Shown: piece after piece, positions 36,574-45,560 of the stretch
How positions within the stretch are numbered: position 1 is the first letter of the stretch
Layout of the letters: each line of letters begins with the position of its first letter
DNA from: Advenella kashmirensis WT001
GTDB lineage: Bacteria > Pseudomonadota > Gammaproteobacteria > Burkholderiales > Burkholderiaceae_B
Length of the DNA: 64,000 nucleotides
NCBI RefSeq assembly: GCF_000219915.2
Contig: NC_017964.1
Coordinates: 744,001-808,000 of the forward strand
Direction: 5' to 3'
Made by a program: the position numbers and the translations under genes
Notes under the pieces: generated by a model
Database searches by the model: none
Told to the model about the DNA's origin: nothing
What the model saw: the letters and a program-made list of their open reading frames with translations, nothing else

Positions 36574-37449
36574 TTAGTGTTCCTGTATTTTGCGGATCAA
36601 CCCTTCCTGAGTGGTGGAAGCGATCATGTCGCCCTTGCTGTTGTATATATGTGCCCGGCAAAATCCACGGGCATTGCTGGCGCTGGGCGACTCCAGGGAG
36701 TAGAGCAGCCATTCGTCCATGCGAAACGCGCGGTGGAACCAGATGGCATGGTCAATGGTGGCCATTTGCATGCTTTTGGAAAACGGTGTCTGGTTATGCG
36801 GCAGCAACGAGGTAAACAGCAGATAGAAATCTGATGTATAGGCTAGCATGGCACGGTGTAGCAGCGGATTGTTGGGCAGCTTGTCTGCGGCGCGAAACCA
36901 GATGTGGGCCTGCGGATCGTAATTGCCTGGCTTGAGCATATGGGTGGGCTCGACCGGCCGCATTTCTATGGCAAAATCCCGTCCGACCAGGCTGGCCAGG
37001 CGTTTGGGCAACTTATGCTCAAAATCTGCAATGAGCTGTTTTTCATTTTTCAAAGAATCGGGCGGCGCCACCACGGGTGCCGGGGTTTGGTGCTGAAAAC
37101 CCGGTTCTTCGCCCTGGAAACTGCTGCTCATAATGAAAATGGGCTGGTCCAGTTGCGAGGCAATCACGCGCCTGGCTGAAAAACTGCCCCCGTCACGGGT
37201 GCGTTCCACTTCGAAGCGTATCGGTTTGCTGGTATCGCCCGGGCGCAGGAAGTAGGAATGCAACGAATGCACGGCGCGACCCGGGCTGACCGTCAGCGAC
37301 GCAGCCATCAGGGATTGTCCCAGCACTTGTCCGCCAAAAATACGGCCTGTACCAAAGATGTCGGTGCTTATACCATTGAAAACGTCATTACCCAGTGACT
37401 CGACCTGAAGTTGTTCAATAAGGTCTGGCAGTACGTTCTGATTATCCAT
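36574..37449 (-). CDS. tesB: Acyl-CoA thioesterase II
   Basis: A 291-aa double hot-dog thioesterase that hydrolyses medium- and long-chain acyl-CoA in the cytoplasm. GTGRIFGGQVLGQSLMAAS with the catalytic region, HSLHSYFLRPGD, FIMSSSFQGEEPGF and HAIWFHRAFRMDEWLLYSLESPSA match TesB throughout. It lies antisense between the acyltransferase and O-antigen ligase genes and looks unrelated to polysaccharide synthesis. The 230-bp gap downstream of it contains no gene. Confidence 0.95.
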   Translation of the reverse strand: MDNQNVLPDLIEQLQVESLGNDVFNGISTDIFGTGRIFGGQVLGQSLMAASLTVSPGRAVHSLHSYFLRPGDTSKPIRFEVERTRDGGSFSARRVIASQLDQPIFIMSSSFQGEEPGFQHQTPAPVVAPPDSLKNEKQLIADFEHKLPKRLASLVGRDFAIEMRPVEPTHMLKPGNYDPQAHIWFRAADKLPNNPLLHRAMLAYTSDFYLLFTSLLPHNQTPFSKSMQMATIDHAIWFHRAFRMDEWLLYSLESPSASNARGFCRAHIYNSKGDMIASTTQEGLIRKIQEH

Positions 37450-37668
37450 AGATGTTCATTTTGACAAATGAGAGGAAAGTCCGATTCTAGCAGAAGAGTT
37501 CGGACGATAGCGTGCAGATTGGCGATAATTATGGCCGTGCTGCGCTACTGCAGCCAATAGTTTTTGCAGCTCGATACAATTTTGGACAGGCCTTAATAAC
37601 CCGCTTTATAATTCCGGTGACGCTAAGTCCCCGCCTTGTTATATGCTTTACGGAAAAGGAACACCGAA

Positions 37669-38945
37669 TGCCACATTTCATCCAGAATAAATTGGCAAGC
37701 CCTGTTTTTCTGACATTCATATTGGCGCTGGTGGCAATGCCACTTGCCATTATGAGCACCCAAAGCGTTCCCAGTCCGCTTTTTTATTTTCTGCTTGTTT
37801 TGTCGCTGTTTATTGTGATCGCATTGCGTCCGGCGCAAAACACGTTCAGGCTCAAGACATTTTCGTGGTTGTTTGCCCTGTGTGCCGTCTTTGTTGTAGC
37901 CGTGGTGGTATCCGAACTGGTCAATGGCCGTAGCGACGGCGCCGGGTTTGAAAAAGCGCTGCGCTTTTCCGCCGGCCTGCCGCTGCTGGTGGCTGCCTGT
38001 TGCTATGTTCCCCGTCGCTGGCTGTCCTATTCTGTATTCGGTGTTTATGCTGCACTGGTGTTTGCCATTGCTTTCATCGTTGTTCTGGCCCTGCCCGATT
38101 TCATCCGACCCGAAACCAGTGCAGTATACAATGCCGTGGGCTATGGCGATCTCACATTTCTGCTCAGCGTGATCACGCTGTATTCCTGTAATGTGACGTT
38201 CACACGCTTTGCCAGAGCCGAAAAAATCCTCAAGATCCTGCTGGGACTGCTGGGTATCGCAGCCTTTGTACTTACTCAGACGCGCAGCGGCTGGGTGGCA
38301 GTGCCTTTTTTCCTGCTGTTTGGCATCATGATTCATATGCGGGAAAATAATCGCATGAGGCTGGCAGGCGTGTTTCTGCTTGGCTTGGTACTAGCCGCAG
38401 CTGTCACCCTGACCGTACCGGGTATCAAGGATCGGGTGCAGTTGGGCGAGAAAGAGTTCACGGAATGCATCACTACCGATAGTACCAAGCTGTCTTCCAT
38501 CTGCATACGCTTGCAGTTGTGGCGTTCAACCGTTGCGATCTGGGAAGAGAATCCGTTGTTTGGGTCCGGCGCCAACAAGTATTTTTCCGAATTCATGAAG
38601 ACGGAAGGCGTGCAGCGCGGGCTGGTTTCCGAAGTGGTGGCCAACCAATGGGGAGAGCCGCATAATGACTGGCTGCAGGCGCTAAGCAGTTATGGATTGT
38701 TTGGGGTACTGGGCCTGTTTTTGGTTTACTTTGCGCCGGCTGCCGTATTCGTCAAGCGAATGTTGCGCACTACGAACGAGGAGTTAAGAACCTACGCGGC
38801 AATGGGGGCTGCGGTCTGCGTCGGTTTTGCTGTCTTCGGCCTTTCGGAGCTGATGTTCCGCGGCTTGCGCACAATGGGGTTCTATACCGTCATTGTCGCC
38901 GTGTATCTGGCCCTGTCCACTAGAATCCGGGGGGTTGAACATTAA
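37669..38945 (+). CDS. waaL: O-antigen ligase family protein
   Basis: A 425-aa polytopic protein with about twelve hydrophobic segments. The Wzy_C/ligase block is GSGANKYFSEFM, followed by the conserved periplasmic EPHNDWLQALSSYGLFG with its His. Members of this family either join O-antigen to lipid A-core (WaaL) or polymerise repeat units (Wzy). With a Wzm/Wzt exporter in the cluster and no Wzx or Wzz gene seen, ligase is the more likely role. The ATG at 37669 is preceded by AAAGGA; the longer upstream frame has no support. Confidence 0.82.
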
Positions 38946-39060
38946 TCAAGGTACATTTTCATGCGAGGCCGCCAAATACGTTATGTTGCGGACAGCAGAT
39001 CGGGTTATGGCAGGTATATATTTCTATTGGCGCTCCAGTATTGTGGCGTCATGTGGCAAA

Positions 39061-39092
39061 TCAGACAACAGTACAATAACCATGTTGTCTGA
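39061..39092 (+). promoter_or_regulatory. Perfect 10-bp inverted repeat in the leader of the GT9 gene
   Basis: TCAGACAACA and TGTTGTCTGA are a perfect inverted repeat with a 12-bp spacer. The 3' arm ends 22 bp before the ATG at 39115 and abuts the purine-rich GATGGGGATTG that would bind the ribosome. It could be an operator, or an RNA hairpin that limits translation. Confidence 0.55.
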
Positions 39093-39114
39093 TGATGGGG
39101 ATTGAAAGACATAT

Positions 39115-40044
39115 ATGGGCGAACAAGAGAAGGTAGCTATCCTGATGGCGCCGCGTCTGGGCGATTCCTTGCTTATGATGGTGATTGCCAATAATTTTCG
39201 AAACAATGGCGCTCAGGTGTCCGTTTTTGGCGACTACATCTGGCAATTGCGCGATTGGTTTCCAGGGTTTGACATCCGTCGGTCGTTGACGCAGCAGCAG
39301 GCGCATACGGCGCTCAGTGGTTTTGATCGGGCCATACAAATGCATCCGGGCTGGCCGTTTGATCTGACTCAAGCCCACCCGAATGCGGTCATCTACGATG
39401 AGCATGTGATCATTACCGGCAAGGGCTTTGTCAAGGCCTATCAAATGCGTGATTTTTGCCGCGATTACTTTGGGCATACCGGCTGCACGCACACCAATGG
39501 CATGGTCGCGCCAGGCGGTGTTGAAAAAAACCGCTACCCAAGACGGGTGGTCATCCATCCGACTTCCACCGGCGCATTGCGCTGCTGGGCGCCAAAGCAC
39601 TTTGGCCGACTGTCCACAGATTTGATAAAGGCGGGTTTTGAACCTGCCTTTATTGTGTCGCCAGCCGAGCGTGCAGACTGGCAATGGGTTACCGGCGTGG
39701 GAGCCGCCTTGCCGGATAATCCGGGACTCGCAGGCGTTGCCGGTTACATCCGGGAGTCGGGCTGGTTTATTGGTAATGAGTCGGGTATTGGCCATCTGGC
39801 ATCGGCTACCGGTATTCCGGTGTTAACGCTGACCGGTCGCATGACCCGTACCCGGGCGTGGCGGCCGGCCTGGGGTATCTCGCGCATTGTTGCGCCATGG
39901 TATATTCCAGGGGGGCGGTTGCGCGACCGATACTGGCGTATTTTGCTTACGCCGCGGCACGTGATGTGGGCGTTTGGCAAATTGCGTTCAGACGCAGCCG
40001 CCGCCGATAGCGACACCAACATAACAGCCAAGGAAGCGGCCTGA
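39115..40044 (+). CDS. Glycosyltransferase family 9 protein
   Basis: A 309-aa GT-B enzyme of the heptosyltransferase family. The N terminus has APRLGDSLLMMVIANNF, the GT9 start motif, and the C-terminal part has VIHPTSTGALRCWAPKHFGRL, then GNESGIGHLASATGIPVLTLTG, the donor-site motif. It lies beside the O-antigen ligase and so probably adds a core sugar, not necessarily heptose. A palindrome lies in its leader. Confidence 0.88.
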   Translation: MGEQEKVAILMAPRLGDSLLMMVIANNFRNNGAQVSVFGDYIWQLRDWFPGFDIRRSLTQQQAHTALSGFDRAIQMHPGWPFDLTQAHPNAVIYDEHVIITGKGFVKAYQMRDFCRDYFGHTGCTHTNGMVAPGGVEKNRYPRRVVIHPTSTGALRCWAPKHFGRLSTDLIKAGFEPAFIVSPAERADWQWVTGVGAALPDNPGLAGVAGYIRESGWFIGNESGIGHLASATGIPVLTLTGRMTRTRAWRPAWGISRIVAPWYIPGGRLRDRYWRILLTPRHVMWAFGKLRSDAAAADSDTNITAKEAA

Positions 40045-40075
40045 TTCAGGCAGCACAGCAACAAAGGGGTACACA

Positions 40076-40768
40076 ATGAGTCTGGCCGAACAGTTTGCCG
40101 CCGTCAATGAACAGGTACGTCTGGCATGTGAACGCGCCGGCCGGGATCCGCAGCAGGTCGGCATCTTGCCAGTCTCCAAAACTTTTGGGCATGAGGTGGT
40201 ACGTCAGGCCATGGCGCTGGGTCAGCGCCAGTTTGCCGAGAACCGGGTCCAGGAAATGAAGGAAAAGGCGCTGGCATTGAACGACTCGTCCATCGAATGG
40301 GTCGTGATTGGCTATCTGCAGACCAACAAGGTCAAGGAAGTGGTGCGCTATGCCAGCCAATTGCAATCGCTGGACCGGCTGGATCTGGCGCAGGCGCTGG
40401 ACAAGCGATTGCAACAGGCTGGTCGCCGACTGGATGTGCTGGTGCAGGTCAAGTCGAGCGACGAAGAAAGTAAAACCGGCATGGCACCCGAACAGGTGCC
40501 GCAATTTCTCAAATCCATTCGCGACTATGACACCCTGAATGTGAAGGGCTTCATGACGGTCGCGGAAAATACCGATGTGCAGGAACGCATCAGGCACTGT
40601 TTCGCACGTGTGCGCCAGTTGCGTGACCAATGCCAGAATGAACTGGGCGACGCATTGCCGGTGCTCTCCATGGGCATGAGTGCAGATTTTGAGCTGGCGA
40701 TACAGGAAGGGTCGACGCAGCTGCGCATAGGATCTGCACTTTTTGGTGAACGTCCCCCCTTGCGCTGA
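40076..40768 (+). CDS. yggS: YggS family PLP homeostasis protein
   Basis: A 230-aa PLP-binding protein of the YggS/PROSC family, involved in vitamin B6 and amino/keto acid balance. The PLP lysine is in ILPVSKTFGHEVVRQAM. The RQFAENRVQEMKEK, VKEVVRYASQLQSLDR and LSMGMSADFELAIQEGSTQLRIGSALFG blocks are diagnostic. The fold is a TIM barrel without a known catalytic activity. It is followed by a hairpin and a repetitive stretch, then by the convergent regulator gene. Confidence 0.95.
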   Translation: MSLAEQFAAVNEQVRLACERAGRDPQQVGILPVSKTFGHEVVRQAMALGQRQFAENRVQEMKEKALALNDSSIEWVVIGYLQTNKVKEVVRYASQLQSLDRLDLAQALDKRLQQAGRRLDVLVQVKSSDEESKTGMAPEQVPQFLKSIRDYDTLNVKGFMTVAENTDVQERIRHCFARVRQLRDQCQNELGDALPVLSMGMSADFELAIQEGSTQLRIGSALFGERPPLR

Positions 40769-40784
40769 CCCAACCGTGGGCAAC

Positions 40785-40802
40785 CCGAGCTAGAACGCTC
40801 GG
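40785..40802 (+). other. Hairpin after yggS
   Basis: CCGAGC and GCTCGG pair over a TAGAAC loop, 17 bp after the yggS stop. No T run follows, so a rho-independent terminator is not certain. Confidence 0.35.
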
Positions 40803-40846
40803 TATCAGGCTTCCGGGATAATACTGTGCTGCGAAGACTCGTGTTG

Positions 40847-40944
40847 AAGATCTCGGCAGCAATATCAAAGAAGAGATATCAGGGGACGGATATCGCGATG
40901 CAGATACCACGATATGAATATCACGGCGTAAATACACGATCCAG
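40847..40944. repeat. Degenerate 14-bp tandem repeat
   Basis: Seven consecutive 14-bp units start with RATAYC-like hexamers: AAGATC, AATATC, GATATC, GATATC, GATACC, AATATC, AATACA, at 40847, 40861, 40875, 40889, 40903, 40917 and 40931. The remaining eight bases of each unit vary. The array lies between the convergent ends of yggS and the Crp/Fnr-type regulator gene and has no coding content. Confidence 0.6.
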
Positions 40945-40998
40945 TGATCAGGGTATACATTGCACAGTACCCACAATACAACAACTACAGTACAACGA

Positions 40999-41667
40999 TC
41001 ATGCGCCGTAGCGACGCAGGCCGTCCAGATCAAGAATGGATACGGCGCCGTATTCCACTTGTAATAACTTTTCGCTTTCCAGTTTCTTGAGTGCCTGATT
41101 GGCGCGCTGGCGTGATACCCGGGCCAGATAACCCATTTCCTCCTGCGTAATGGCCAGCCGCTGTTTCAGGCCAGGATACAACAGGGGATTGAACAGTTCG
41201 GCCAGGCAGCGGGCAACGCGGGCATCGGCGTTGAGCAGCCGGTCATGTTCGGCGCGACCGATGAACTGTCCTACGCGTTCGTTCAGCATATCCAGCAGAT
41301 AGCGGTTAAACGGAATGCTATTGTCCAGCAGCCACTCGAAGGTGCGGGATGGCAGTCTGGCCACATAGGAGTCGCGCAGCGCCACGACATCGTACTTGCG
41401 GCATTCTTTTTTCAGGATGCTGCCTTCACCCAGCCAGCCGCCGACCGGAATGCCTGTAAGGGAGGCTACCTTGCCGTCAGCATTACCTACCGAAATTCTA
41501 ATCAGGCCATCCATGACGCCGATCCAGTGATCGGCCGTCTCGCCCTTGCGCGCAATAAGGGCACCGTTTCCGTAATGGGCAACAGTTACATCCTGCAGCA
41601 CCCGTCGCTGGTGCTCGGGTGCCAGCAGATTGAACCACTGCGCGGCCTCTGGAGAAAAAGATGACAT
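40999..41667 (-). CDS. Crp/Fnr family transcriptional regulator
   Basis: A 222-aa regulator. Residues about 15-125 form the cyclic-nucleotide-binding-type beta roll (GALIARKGETADHWIGVMDGLIRISV and GVPVGGWLGEGSIL-like loop). A dimerisation helix follows, then a winged helix-turn-helix (TQEEMGYLARVSRQRANQALKKLESEKLL). The N terminus has no FNR-type cysteine cluster, so it is not an oxygen sensor of that kind. It is divergent from the acyl-CoA ligase/LIV operon, and a CRP-like palindrome lies between the two genes. It probably controls that operon and itself. Confidence 0.92.
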   Translation of the reverse strand: MSSFSPEAAQWFNLLAPEHQRRVLQDVTVAHYGNGALIARKGETADHWIGVMDGLIRISVGNADGKVASLTGIPVGGWLGEGSILKKECRKYDVVALRDSYVARLPSRTFEWLLDNSIPFNRYLLDMLNERVGQFIGRAEHDRLLNADARVARCLAELFNPLLYPGLKQRLAITQEEMGYLARVSRQRANQALKKLESEKLLQVEYGAVSILDLDGLRRYGA

Positions 41668-41693
41668 AGGACTTACCCTAGAAAATCATAGAA

Positions 41694-41709
41694 TGTCGTG
41701 ATGGCGACA
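41694..41709. promoter_or_regulatory. Candidate Crp/Fnr-type operator, TGTCG-N6-CGACA
   Basis: TGTCG (41694-41698) and CGACA (41705-41709) form a perfect inverted repeat with a 6-bp spacer. This is the geometry of CRP/FNR sites (TGTGA-N6-TCACA). It lies 26 bp upstream of the regulator ATG and overlaps the -35 position for the divergent -10 box TACAAT at 41717-41722. Site shape is seen; binding by the adjacent regulator is inferred. Confidence 0.55.
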
Positions 41710-41716
41710 GTTAGCT

Positions 41717-41722
41717 TACAAT
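41717..41722 (+). promoter_or_regulatory. Candidate -10 box of the acyl-CoA ligase/LIV operon
   Basis: TACAAT lies 119 bp before the ligase ATG. Its -35 region coincides with the palindrome at 41694-41709. A second inverted repeat, AACTTA (41732-41737) and TAAGTT (41747-41752), lies just downstream in the leader. Confidence 0.4.
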
Positions 41723-41840
41723 CAAACCGTTAACTTAGCAACACATTAAGTTTCCGGGGTGTTTCGCCAAGACGAGATATCCGGACCGGGACGGGCAAAA
41801 CAAATAAATCAGGGCCCGAAGACACAGGCAAGGAGACAAC

Positions 41841-43811
41841 ATGCCGCAACAAGTAAATAGCACGAATGCCGCCATGCCGCAGACCTTTCCTGCGCTGTTG
41901 CAGCATCACGCAGCAGTCCGCGGAGCCCGACCGGCGCTCAGGGAAAAAGACCTGGGGATCTGGCAGACCTATACCTGGGGGCAGGTTGCCGCGCAAGTAC
42001 AGCGCGTTGCCAACGGCTATCTGCAGTTCGGGGTGCAGCCGGGCGAACATATTGCCGTTGTCGGTGAGAACCGGCCAAGGCTGTATATGGCGATGATGGC
42101 TGCGCAGGCGGTTGGCGCGATTCCCGTTCCCATGTATCAGGACGCCGTTGCGCAGGAGATGGTTTATGTGCTCCAGGATGCGAGCGTACGGATTGTCGTT
42201 GCGGAAAACCAGGAACAGGTCGACAAAATGTTCGAAGTACGTGAACAGGTGCCCACGCTGGCGCATGTTATTTATGATGACCCGCGCGGCCTGCGCCATT
42301 ACAGCGATCCGCAACTGATGTCCTGGGAAGCACTGCAGCAACTGGGCGACCAATACGCAACCGGTGCACCCACTGCCTACGCAGCTGCGGTAAACCGCGT
42401 ACAACCAGATGACACTGCCGCGATGTTTTATACCTCGGGTACCACTGGCAAACCCAAGGGCGTGGTGCTCACGCATGCTGCCCTGATCGACCGGGCGCGA
42501 GTGATTCAGGAACTGGAAAATCTGACCGACAGGGAAGAGGTGCTGGCCTATCTGCCGCCGGCCTGGATCGGCCAGAATATGTTCTCCTATACGCAATTGC
42601 TGGTCACCGGCTTTACCGTGAACCATCCGGAATCGCCGGCGACCGTGGCGATTGATATGCACGATATCGGACCGACCTATTATTTTTCGCCGCCACGCAT
42701 TCTTGAAGACCTGCTGACGCACGTGACCATTCGCATGGAAGACGCAGGCCGGTTCAAAAAATGGCTGTTCGATGTATGCATGAAGCTGGCTCATCGTGTG
42801 GGCGGGCGTATCCTGGATGGGGAGGCGGTCGGTACGCTGGATCGTATCAAGTATTCAATAGGTAATATTCTGATTTACGGACCATTGCGCAATGCGCTGG
42901 GTATGAACCGGGTGCGCGTGGCCTATACCGCCGGCGAAGCCATTGGTCCTGATCTGTTCCGCTTTTACCGTTCGATCGGCATCAATCTGAAGCAGCTCTA
43001 CGGGTCCACCGAAACCTCGGTATTCGTTTGTGTTCAGAGCGACGGACAGGTATCGGCCGATACGGTCGGACCCCCCGTGGCCGGCGTCGAGCTGCGCATT
43101 GCGGACAGTGGTGAAGTGCAGGTCAAAAGCCCTGGCTTGTTCCGCGAGTACTATCGCAATCCGGAGTCTACGCGTGAATCGTTTACCGAAGATGGGTGGT
43201 ATCACACTGGTGATGCCGGCATTGTGGATGCCCAGGGGCAACTGCGGATAATTGATCGCGCCAAGGACGTGGGGCGGTTAAGCGACGGACGTATGTTCGC
43301 GCCAAAATATGTGGAAAACAAGCTGAAATTCTTTCCATTTATCAAGGAAGCGGTGGCGTTTGGTGCCAATCGTGATTTTGTCACTGCCTTTGTCAATATC
43401 GATCTGGAAGCCGTGGCTAACTGGGCCGAGCGACGCAGCCTGGCTTATGCCGGCTACACCGACCTGGCCTCACGTCCGGAAGTATATGAATTGATCGCCG
43501 ATTGTATCGGCAAGGTTAATGCAGATGTGGCACAGGACCCGCAGTTGTCGGGCCTGCAGATCCACCGCTTTTTGATTCTGCACAAGGAGCTGGATCCCGA
43601 TGATGGTGAGCTGACGCGTACCCGCAAGGTGCGCCGCGCTTTCATCGCTGAACGCTATGGCGTGCTGATTGATGCGCTGTTTGCCGGTAAGCCGAGCCAG
43701 TACATCGAAACCGAAGTGAAATATGAAGATGGACGAACCGGGAAAATTGCCGCAGAGCTGAAAATTCACCCCGCTGTCGTTGTATCCGATACTCTGAAAA
43801 AGGCCGCATGA
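41841..43811 (+). CDS. AMP-dependent acyl-CoA synthetase (long-chain type)
   Basis: A 656-aa adenylate-forming enzyme. The AMP motif is MFYTSGTTGKPKGVVLTHAAL, then YGSTETSVFVC (A5), DGWYHTGDAG (A7) and IDRAKDVGRLSDGRMFAPKYVENKLK (A8). The last is a variant of the usual long-chain hinge motif. It should activate a carboxylate to an acyl-CoA. It opens an operon with a LIV-type ABC transporter; its 3' end overlaps livG by 4 bp. The substrate is probably what the transporter imports, an inference from context. GGAGA lies 6-8 bp before the ATG. Confidence 0.9.
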   Translation: MPQQVNSTNAAMPQTFPALLQHHAAVRGARPALREKDLGIWQTYTWGQVAAQVQRVANGYLQFGVQPGEHIAVVGENRPRLYMAMMAAQAVGAIPVPMYQDAVAQEMVYVLQDASVRIVVAENQEQVDKMFEVREQVPTLAHVIYDDPRGLRHYSDPQLMSWEALQQLGDQYATGAPTAYAAAVNRVQPDDTAAMFYTSGTTGKPKGVVLTHAALIDRARVIQELENLTDREEVLAYLPPAWIGQNMFSYTQLLVTGFTVNHPESPATVAIDMHDIGPTYYFSPPRILEDLLTHVTIRMEDAGRFKKWLFDVCMKLAHRVGGRILDGEAVGTLDRIKYSIGNILIYGPLRNALGMNRVRVAYTAGEAIGPDLFRFYRSIGINLKQLYGSTETSVFVCVQSDGQVSADTVGPPVAGVELRIADSGEVQVKSPGLFREYYRNPESTRESFTEDGWYHTGDAGIVDAQGQLRIIDRAKDVGRLSDGRMFAPKYVENKLKFFPFIKEAVAFGANRDFVTAFVNIDLEAVANWAERRSLAYAGYTDLASRPEVYELIADCIGKVNADVAQDPQLSGLQIHRFLILHKELDPDDGELTRTRKVRRAFIAERYGVLIDALFAGKPSQYIETEVKYEDGRTGKIAAELKIHPAVVVSDTLKKAA

Positions 43812-44608
43812 GCATGAGTGACGAACGTGACGCCAGAATTGGCAAAGTGATCCTTGATATGCAGAATATTTCGCTGCGGTTTGGCGGCGTCAAGGCACTG
43901 ACCGACATTTCGTTCAATGTAAAGGAACACGAGATTCGTGCGATTATCGGGCCCAATGGGGCCGGTAAAAGCTCCATGCTCAATGTAATCAACGGGGTGT
44001 ATGTGCCGCAGGACGGCGGCATAGAGTTCGATGGCAAACAGTTCGGCCGGATGACGTCACGTCGTGCAGCAGAGATGGGTGTGGCGCGCACCTTTCAGAA
44101 CCTGGCGCTGTTCAAGGGAATGAGTGTGCTGGACAACATCATGACCGGACGCAATCTGCGCATGAAAAGCGGGCTGCTTTCGCAAGCCTTCCGCATATTC
44201 GGTGCGGAAAAAGAGGAAATCGCCCATCGCGAATTCGTCGAAAACATTATTGACTTCCTGGAAATCCAGGCCTATCGCAAAACCCCGGTCGGACGGCTGC
44301 CTTATGGTTTGCAAAAACGCGTGGACCTGGGTCGGGCACTTGCCATGGAGCCGCGCATGCTATTGCTGGACGAGCCAATGGCCGGCATGAATATCGAAGA
44401 AAAGCAGGATATGAGCCGCTTCATTCTGGATGTCAATGATGAATTCGGTACGACGATTGTGTTGATCGAACATGATATGGGCGTGGTGATGGATATTTCC
44501 GATCGGGTAGTGGTGCTCGACTACGGTAAAAAAATCGGCGATGGTACGCCGTCGGAAGTGCGCTCGAACGAAGATGTGATTCGGGCTTATTTGGGTGTGG
44601 AGCACTGA
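43808..44608 (+). CDS. livG: LIV-type ABC transporter ATP-binding protein (LivG-like)
   Basis: A 266-aa ATPase of the branched-chain amino acid/HAAT transporter family. Walker A is GPNGAGKSS, the Q-loop is ARTFQNLALFKGMSV, the signature is LPYGLQKRVDLGRAL, which departs from the canonical LSGGQ, and Walker B is MLLLDEPMAGM. A long LivG-type helical insert (FRIFGAEKEEIAHREFVENII) is present. The start overlaps the ligase stop; livH follows after 5 bp. Confidence 0.93.
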   Translation: MSMSDERDARIGKVILDMQNISLRFGGVKALTDISFNVKEHEIRAIIGPNGAGKSSMLNVINGVYVPQDGGIEFDGKQFGRMTSRRAAEMGVARTFQNLALFKGMSVLDNIMTGRNLRMKSGLLSQAFRIFGAEKEEIAHREFVENIIDFLEIQAYRKTPVGRLPYGLQKRVDLGRALAMEPRMLLLDEPMAGMNIEEKQDMSRFILDVNDEFGTTIVLIEHDMGVVMDISDRVVVLDYGKKIGDGTPSEVRSNEDVIRAYLGVEH

Positions 44609-44613
44609 TCATC

Positions 44614-45543
44614 ATGGCTTACTTTCTTGAAACGCTTTTTGGTGGTCTGATGGGCGGCATGCTGTACGCGCTGGTCGGACTCGGGTTTGTGCTTATCTTC
44701 AAGGCATCGGGGGTGTTTAACTTCGCCCAGGGCGCCATGGTGCTGGTTGCCGCGTTGTCCATGGCACGGTTTTCCGTCTGGATTCCGCAATGGCTGGGAT
44801 TTGAAAATCTGCTGCTGGCAAATATTCTGGCGTTCATTGTCAGTGCCGGCGTGATGGTGCTGATCGCCATTCTGGTGGAACGGCTGGTGCTGCGTCACCT
44901 GGTCAACCAGGAAGGCACGACGCTCTTGATGGCCACGCTGGGCATCAGTTATTTTCTGGACGGACTGGGACAGATTGTTTTCGGCAGCTCGGTTTACTCC
45001 ATCAATGTCGGCATGCCCAAAGATCCGGCTTTCATTCTGGACTCGGTATTCGAAGGCGGCATCCTGATCAGCCTGGAAGACCTGACGGCTGCAGTGATCT
45101 CGGCAGTGCTGGTGGCGCTACTGGCGTTCTTTTTCCAGTACACGGCGACCGGGCGTGCCTTGCGTGCCGTGGCCGATGACCACCAGGCCGCGCAATCTAT
45201 CGGCATTCCATTGAATCGTATCTGGGTCATTGTGTGGGTTGTTGCCGGTATTGTGGCACTGGTTGCCGGGATTATCTGGGGCTCGAAATTCGGCGTGCAG
45301 TTTACCCTGTCCACTGCCGCGCTGCGCGCATTGCCTGTTGTGATATTGGGTGGGCTCACATCCGTGCCTGGCGCCATTATCGGCGGCCTGATTATCGGTG
45401 TCGGCGAAAAGCTGTCTGAAGCCTATATCGGTCCGTTCATAGGCGGGGGGATCGAGATCTGGTTTGCCTATGTCCTGGCGCTGGTGTTCCTGCTGTTCCG
45501 TCCGCAGGGATTGTTCGGCGAAAAAATCATTGACCGCGTGTAA
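44614..45543 (+). CDS. livH: LIV-type ABC transporter permease (LivH-like)
   Basis: A 309-aa inner membrane protein with eight or so spans. The N-terminal LMGGMLYALVGLGFVLIFKASGVFNFAQGAM is the LivH hallmark, and TGRALRAVADDHQAAQSIGIPLNRIW is the cytoplasmic coupling loop that docks on the ATPase. GLTSVPGAIIGGLIIGVGEK closes the family pattern. It is followed by livM after 17 bp. Confidence 0.94.
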   Translation: MAYFLETLFGGLMGGMLYALVGLGFVLIFKASGVFNFAQGAMVLVAALSMARFSVWIPQWLGFENLLLANILAFIVSAGVMVLIAILVERLVLRHLVNQEGTTLLMATLGISYFLDGLGQIVFGSSVYSINVGMPKDPAFILDSVFEGGILISLEDLTAAVISAVLVALLAFFFQYTATGRALRAVADDHQAAQSIGIPLNRIWVIVWVVAGIVALVAGIIWGSKFGVQFTLSTAALRALPVVILGGLTSVPGAIIGGLIIGVGEKLSEAYIGPFIGGGIEIWFAYVLALVFLLFRPQGLFGEKIIDRV

Positions 45544-45560
45544 AAGGCAAGGGAATCCAT

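Noticed and set aside
17305..40044. Wzx/Wzy-dependent capsule or O-antigen locus
   Set aside because: No Wzx flippase or Wzz gene is seen and a Wzm/Wzt exporter is present; the Wzy_C-type protein fits a ligase better.
40826..41011. 61-aa + strand frame across the 14-bp repeats
   Set aside because: No ATG, no ribosome site, and its sequence is just the repeat translated.
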